NCBI GenBank assembly: GCA_965656605.1
Contig: CBFHLC010000075.1
Coordinates: forward strand, 1 to 5,613
From: Litorivicinus sp965656605
GTDB lineage: Bacteria; Pseudomonadota; Gammaproteobacteria; Pseudomonadales; Litorivicinaceae
Direction of reading: 5' to 3'
Length of the DNA stretch: 5,613 nt
How positions within the stretch are numbered: the stretch's first letter is position 1; every line of letters starts with the position of its first letter. Shown here piece after piece: positions 1 to 2,684 of this stretch. The notes under the pieces were generated by a model, which made no database searches, had not been told where the DNA came from, and worked only from the letters and a program-made list of their open reading frames with translations. The position numbers and the translations under genes are program-made.

Positions 1-1
1 T

Positions 2-595
2 CCCACGGAGCACGACCTCGACGCCGCTAAGCGTGTCCTGTCTTACCTCCACGGCACTGCCCGCTTTGGGATCAGATTCTCAAGTGCCCGTTTCATAAAG
101 GAGCACGGGCTTCACCATCTTCACGCTTACTGCGACGCCAACTGGGCTGGGTGCAACAAGACCCGTAAGTCTACCTCCGGGTACGCCGCGTATGCTGCTG
201 GTGGCCTTCTGTGCTGGGGTGCAGCGCTGCAGCCCATCGTCGCGCAGAGCTCGTGTGAATCGGAGTTCATCTCACTCGCTGAGCTATCCAAGGTGATCCT
301 CTACCTGCAAGACGTCATGTCGGAGATTCTCGACCGCCCCAAGATATGCTACCAGGTGTACGCTGACAACCAGGGCGCGATCGACCTGTCCAAGAACGAC
401 GTGTTCCATCGTCGCAGCAAGCACATTGACGTGCGTTACTTCTTCATCCGTGAGTGTGTCAACAAAGGCGCTTTCAAGCTCGACTATGTACGTACGGAGG
501 AGAATGTGGCCGATGGCTTTACCAAGCCGCTCACCAAGGCCAAGTTTTCGGAGTTCATCAAACACTTCCTCATCAAGTGTCCCTCCGATCAGTAG
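2..595 (+). CDS. Copia Pol polyprotein, C-terminal fragment: end of RT and RNase H
   Basis: The frame is open from the first base and ends at TAG 593-595, giving 197 codons with the 5' end missing. The opening residues (PTEHDLDAAKRVLSYLHGT) match the end of the RVT_2 reverse transcriptase, in the region copia elements write as AxxRxLxYLxGT. The RNase H that follows degrades the RNA strand of the RNA/DNA hybrid during reverse transcription in the virus-like particle. Its catalytic acids are visible: D in YCDANWAG (134-136), E in SSCESEF (257-259), D in VYADNQGAI (365-367) and D in KHIDVRYFFIRE (428-430). The C-terminal signature VADGFTKPL is typical of copia Pol. No internal ATG is a believable start; this is a processed part of a larger polyprotein. 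The final tail, about 20 residues after FTKPL, is short, as usual for the family. Copia RNase H identity is close to certain; activity is inferred from residue conservation only. Confidence 0.95.
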   Translation, partial: PTEHDLDAAKRVLSYLHGTARFGIRFSSARFIKEHGLHHLHAYCDANWAGCNKTRKSTSGYAAYAAGGLLCWGAALQPIVAQSSCESEFISLAELSKVILYLQDVMSEILDRPKICYQVYADNQGAIDLSKNDVFHRRSKHIDVRYFFIRECVNKGAFKLDYVRTEENVADGFTKPLTKAKFSEFIKHFLIKCPSDQ

Positions 596-691
596 GTTTC
601 CCAGGGTTGGCTACCCGGTTACCTCCAGGCATACTATACTCAACGTATCGATCTGGTTTTACGCCCCATTATGGCTCCTCAACATGTCCTT

Positions 692-714
692 CTCGAGCCG
701 AGCTTTCGCTCGAG
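692..714 (+). repeat. Inverted repeat (hairpin) overlapping the polypurine tract
   Basis: CTCGAGC (692-698) and GCTCGAG (708-714) are perfect 7-base inverted arms around a 9-base loop. A nested alternative also exists: CGAGC (699-703) pairs with GCTCG (708-712) around the 4-base loop TTTC. The right arm runs into the purine run, so folding in the RNA could expose or hide the plus-strand primer. That role is inference; the symmetry is seen directly. Confidence 0.6.
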
Positions 715-720
715 GGGGGG
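712..720 (+). other. 3' polypurine tract (plus-strand primer site)
   Basis: GAGGGGGGG lies immediately 5' of the TG that opens the LTR at 721. In LTR retrotransposons the RNase H-resistant purine run primes plus-strand DNA synthesis and so defines the left edge of the LTR. Its placement after the RNase H stop and next to TGTC fits exactly. The 15-mer containing it (708-722) recurs at 5267-5281. Confidence 0.88.
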
Positions 721-818
721 TGTCTGGACATCTACTGAGTGCCATACGTGTCGGGACATCTAATGTGTAGTGCCATGTTTGAGTGTGCGCACATCCCATG
801 TCCCCAAACATCTGTGTG
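721..818 (+). repeat. Degenerate TGTC-N-ACATCT direct repeats at the LTR left end
   Basis: TGTCTGGACATCTA (721-734) recurs as TGTCGGGACATCTA (749-762), 13 of 14 bases identical, and each is followed by AGTGCCAT (738-745 and 769-776). A weaker third copy starts TGTCCCC at 799 and continues to ACATCTGTGTG by 818. The first two begin with TGTC-NN-GACA, a small palindrome. In the U3 part of an LTR such repeats could bind host factors or the integrase; no function is shown by sequence alone. Confidence 0.7.
784..793. repeat. 10-base perfect palindrome TGTGCGCACA in U3
   Basis: TGTGCGCACA is self-complementary over all ten bases and sits between the second and third TGTC repeats. It could be a dimeric protein-binding site in the LTR promoter region, but a chance occurrence is also possible. 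Confidence 0.4.
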
Positions 819-831
819 CAACAACAACAAC

Positions 832-862
832 CCCGACAGGTAACAGCCTGATACCCGTCGGG
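832..862 (+). repeat. Strong hairpin in the LTR
   Basis: CCCGACAGGTA (832-842) and TACCCGTCGGG (852-862) pair over 10 of 11 positions (one A-C mismatch) around a 9-base loop. It follows a (CAA)4 run at 819-830. The position is upstream of the TATA-like box, so in the transcript it would lie in U3 at the 3' end, where it might affect 3' processing. That is inference. Confidence 0.6.
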
Positions 863-995
863 TTTCTAAACATGAAACGCAGCGTCGGACAAGACCATAC
901 AATTACTGCGCCTCTTTCCTGACTATCATCTTTTGGTAGGATACTATTTGGAGCCCTACGACCTCTTTGGTCTGATACTGAGGCGCTGCTATTTG

Positions 996-1003
996 TATTT
1001 AAG
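996..1003 (+). promoter_or_regulatory. TATA-like box of the LTR promoter
   Basis: TATTTAAG stands in a GC-richer context about 100 bases before the Gag-Pol ATG. A TATA box here would place transcription start around 1025-1035, giving a short leader before ATG 1101. No polyadenylation signal of the AATAAA type was found nearby. The call rests on the motif and its position only. Confidence 0.45.
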
Positions 1004-1027
1004 CCCTCCGCTCGTTTTTTGTGCAAA

Positions 1028-1059
1028 ATGCGGCTGTGACAATGCCGCCCGTCCGCTGA
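1028..1059 (+). other. Two minimal upstream ORFs before the Gag-Pol ATG
   Basis: ATG 1028 opens a 3-codon frame that stops at TGA 1037-1039, and ATG 1042 opens a 5-codon frame that stops at TGA 1057-1059. Both precede ATG 1101 and are in different frames from Gag-Pol. If transcription starts upstream of 1028 they could lower initiation on the main frame. If it starts later, or if the LTR ends at 1041, they are not relevant. Confidence 0.3.
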
Positions 1060-1100
1060 AATTCCCCGCTGACATTCCGCCATTCGCTCCACGTTGCGAG

Positions 1101-2684
1101 ATGCTGATTTCACCTGAGCCAGCGAGTATCGCCGACGACTCCGTCGACCGGATACCCGAACACGATATCGAGAAGATGGATTCCATCGTGGCCACGCTCG
1201 ACAACTCGAACCCTCAGGAAATCCCATCTGGTTTCGTGCAGAAGACGCGGCATTTGTTCTCTTGTGAGGAAGCGGACTGGACGGCGGTACAGCCCAGGCC
1301 GGGCTACAAGGCCAGCGACGACATGACCGCCGCGCAGAAGAAGAGCAACGACAAGACCGTGAACTCCTTCGCGCTCCTTGCTCTCCTTGACGAGTCCAAC
1401 GAGCTCTCAGTGCCGTACGCGTCAACTCACTCTGCGCTGAACGGCTACAAGGTCATGCATTCACCCCGTGCTGTAGTGGGCACTTCTTCTGCCCATCACG
1501 GAGGTGTCGCTGTGCGAGTTGGGGACTTCCCTCAGCCCGCTCGCCCCCCGGCAGGCAACCTCAAGACCCTCAAGGCCTCTGCTGGCATTTGCGCAACCAG
1601 CAGCTTGAGCTTCCAGGAGCACAGTCTCTCCACGCAACGTGCTGTAGCGAGTGCATCTCGTCACGTTGACCCAAGTGCTCCTCCTCGAGTGTTTGCCGAC
1701 GACTTCCTTTCCGTAGGCATCCAGTCCAAGCCGCCGAGTCGCGTCGGGCCTCCTCACCATGCTACAGCGAGCACTCCTCGTCATGGTTCTGTCTCCGTTG
1801 GTTCCATTTGCGACGACTCGTGTGATACGCCGAAATGCAAGTCCCCCAAGCTCTCGATCGCTCGCGAGCTGAAGAAGGCGAAGATGCTGGTCACCATGTG
1901 CTCCGAGCTCCTACCTCCTCCGTCCATCGACGCGGATATGGAGCTGTGCAAGATGTGCAGCGCACCCGCCACCATGCGTGTGGGCGCAGTGAACCATGCG
2001 TGTGGCCATGACTGTGGATTGGTTATGCTTTGGGCAGCGGCATTGGAGATTGGCTTTACCTCAGAGGATTTTCAAGGACCCCAAGCTGTTAGCAACATCA
2101 AGGAGCTACATGCGTGCCTCTGGCAGGTCGACTTCGTACCCCAGGTGGTATACGCCGCCCAGCGTGAACTAGCTCTTGCTATGGTCGCAGATGGGTCATC
2201 GTCTCCAAACGCGTTGCTGCCTGGAGGGACCTTACCAAGTGTGGGACCACCATCTCCCACCGTGCCAGATCGAGACTCCGCTATCGAGCCAGTGCTTTCG
2301 CCAGAGCCACGTGAGTCCAACTTGCCCCAGCCAGAGTGCGCAATCGCATCCGAGCAGTCAGAGCCGGAGTATGTCGCAGCGACTCAGCTACCACTTTTGA
2401 AACAGTGTGGGCCAGTGCACTCTGCAAAGTTAGACATCGACTCGCATCCCTTTGGAGCATCGATGCATGGTGTGTTAGCCGACAGCAAGGTTACACAACC
2501 ACCAGCAGCCTTCTCTCTCGACCTCCAGCAGGTATTGACAGAGCTTCTTTCTGCGCCAGAGCCAACTATGGCATTGACAGCGCAGCTTCCGGTGCGATTT
2601 GCGCCACCGGCCATGGCAAGCGGAGTCTATGGGGGCTCAATTGAGATCGACGTATTTGCTGCAGACGTGCGCTCTCAACCCGCC
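1101..2684 (+). other. Unassigned N-terminal extension of the polyprotein (residues 1-528)
   Basis: Copia Gag normally reaches its zinc knuckle within a few hundred residues; here 796 residues precede it. I do not recognise a family in this part. Visible features are a Lys/Asp-containing start, three degenerate repeats of a roughly 10-residue RAVASASRH-like motif (1467-1790), a Cys cluster C237, C241, C246, a charged helix-like stretch (ARELKKAKMLVTMCSELL), the C283-C286-C301-H303-C305 cluster with an adjoining hydrophobic segment (LVMLWAAALEIGF), and a Pro/Ser/Glu-rich disordered-looking stretch from about 2200 to 2400. It could be a captured domain, an ancestral extra Gag module, or partly untranslated if a later start is used. 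The open frame over this whole length supports translation. Confidence 0.6.

Larger units (their letters stand above)
596..720 (+). other. 3' untranslated stretch between Pol stop and LTR
   Basis: These 125 bases separate the RNase H stop codon from the LTR start and contain no plausible gene. The right end holds a CTCGAG inverted repeat and the polypurine tract, both listed separately. Small open frames crossing this area in the other plus-strand frames show no recognisable protein and are taken as chance. Confidence 0.8.
1..1041 (+). mobile_element. Upstream Ty1/copia retrotransposon, 3' part (RT tail, RNase H, PPT, LTR)
   Basis: This is the 3' end of a copia-type LTR retrotransposon. In order it shows the end of Pol with RNase H (2-595), a short 3' untranslated stretch, a polypurine tract (712-720) and an LTR starting TGTC at 721. 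The 5' part lies outside the window. The copy looks young because the Pol frame has no stop before its natural TAG and the RNase H active site is intact. The right boundary depends on the LTR end, which I set tentatively at GACA 1038-1041; no target-site duplication can be tested because the 5' end is missing. It probably shares its LTR with the downstream element. Confidence 0.85.
721..1041 (+). repeat. Long terminal repeat, probably shared by both elements (3' edge uncertain)
   Basis: The left edge is well supported: TGTCTGGACA begins directly after the polypurine tract. The right edge is inferred. LTRs usually end in CA with a short terminal inverted repeat, and GACA (matching the opening TGTC) occurs at 835-838, 1038-1041 and 1071-1074. 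I prefer 1041 because an LTR should contain its own promoter and the TATA-like box lies at 996-1003, giving about 321 bases. The 838 option has a better terminal match (TGTCnGG against CCnGACA) but would leave the promoter outside. I could not find a convincing tRNA primer-binding site after any candidate end. Only one LTR copy is visible, so direct comparison of two LTRs is impossible here. Confidence 0.65.

Noticed and set aside
839..856. GGTAACAGCCTGATACC as a tRNA primer-binding site after an LTR ending at 838
   Set aside because: It lacks the TGG expected opposite the tRNA CCA end and I cannot match it to a tRNA; it is also part of the 832-862 hairpin.
760..1425. 221-residue open frame on the minus strand
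   Set aside because: It is antisense to the LTR and the start of Gag-Pol, is Arg/Ser-rich as expected for the reverse of a GC-rich coding strand, and has no recognisable motif.
1947..2015. RING finger in the N-terminal extension
   Set aside because: The second zinc site lacks its final C-X2-C and the C-X-H-X-C spacing does not fit, so only a generic Cys/His cluster is claimed.
2020..2036. GGTTATGCTTTGGGC, similar to a primer-binding site complementary to the anticodon arm of initiator tRNA-Met
   Set aside because: The match is interrupted and it lies about 900 bases inside the open reading frame, far from any LTR end.
2176..2644. Overlapping plus-strand open frames of 74 and 102 residues
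   Set aside because: They are alternative frames inside the uninterrupted Gag-Pol frame and have no recognisable features.
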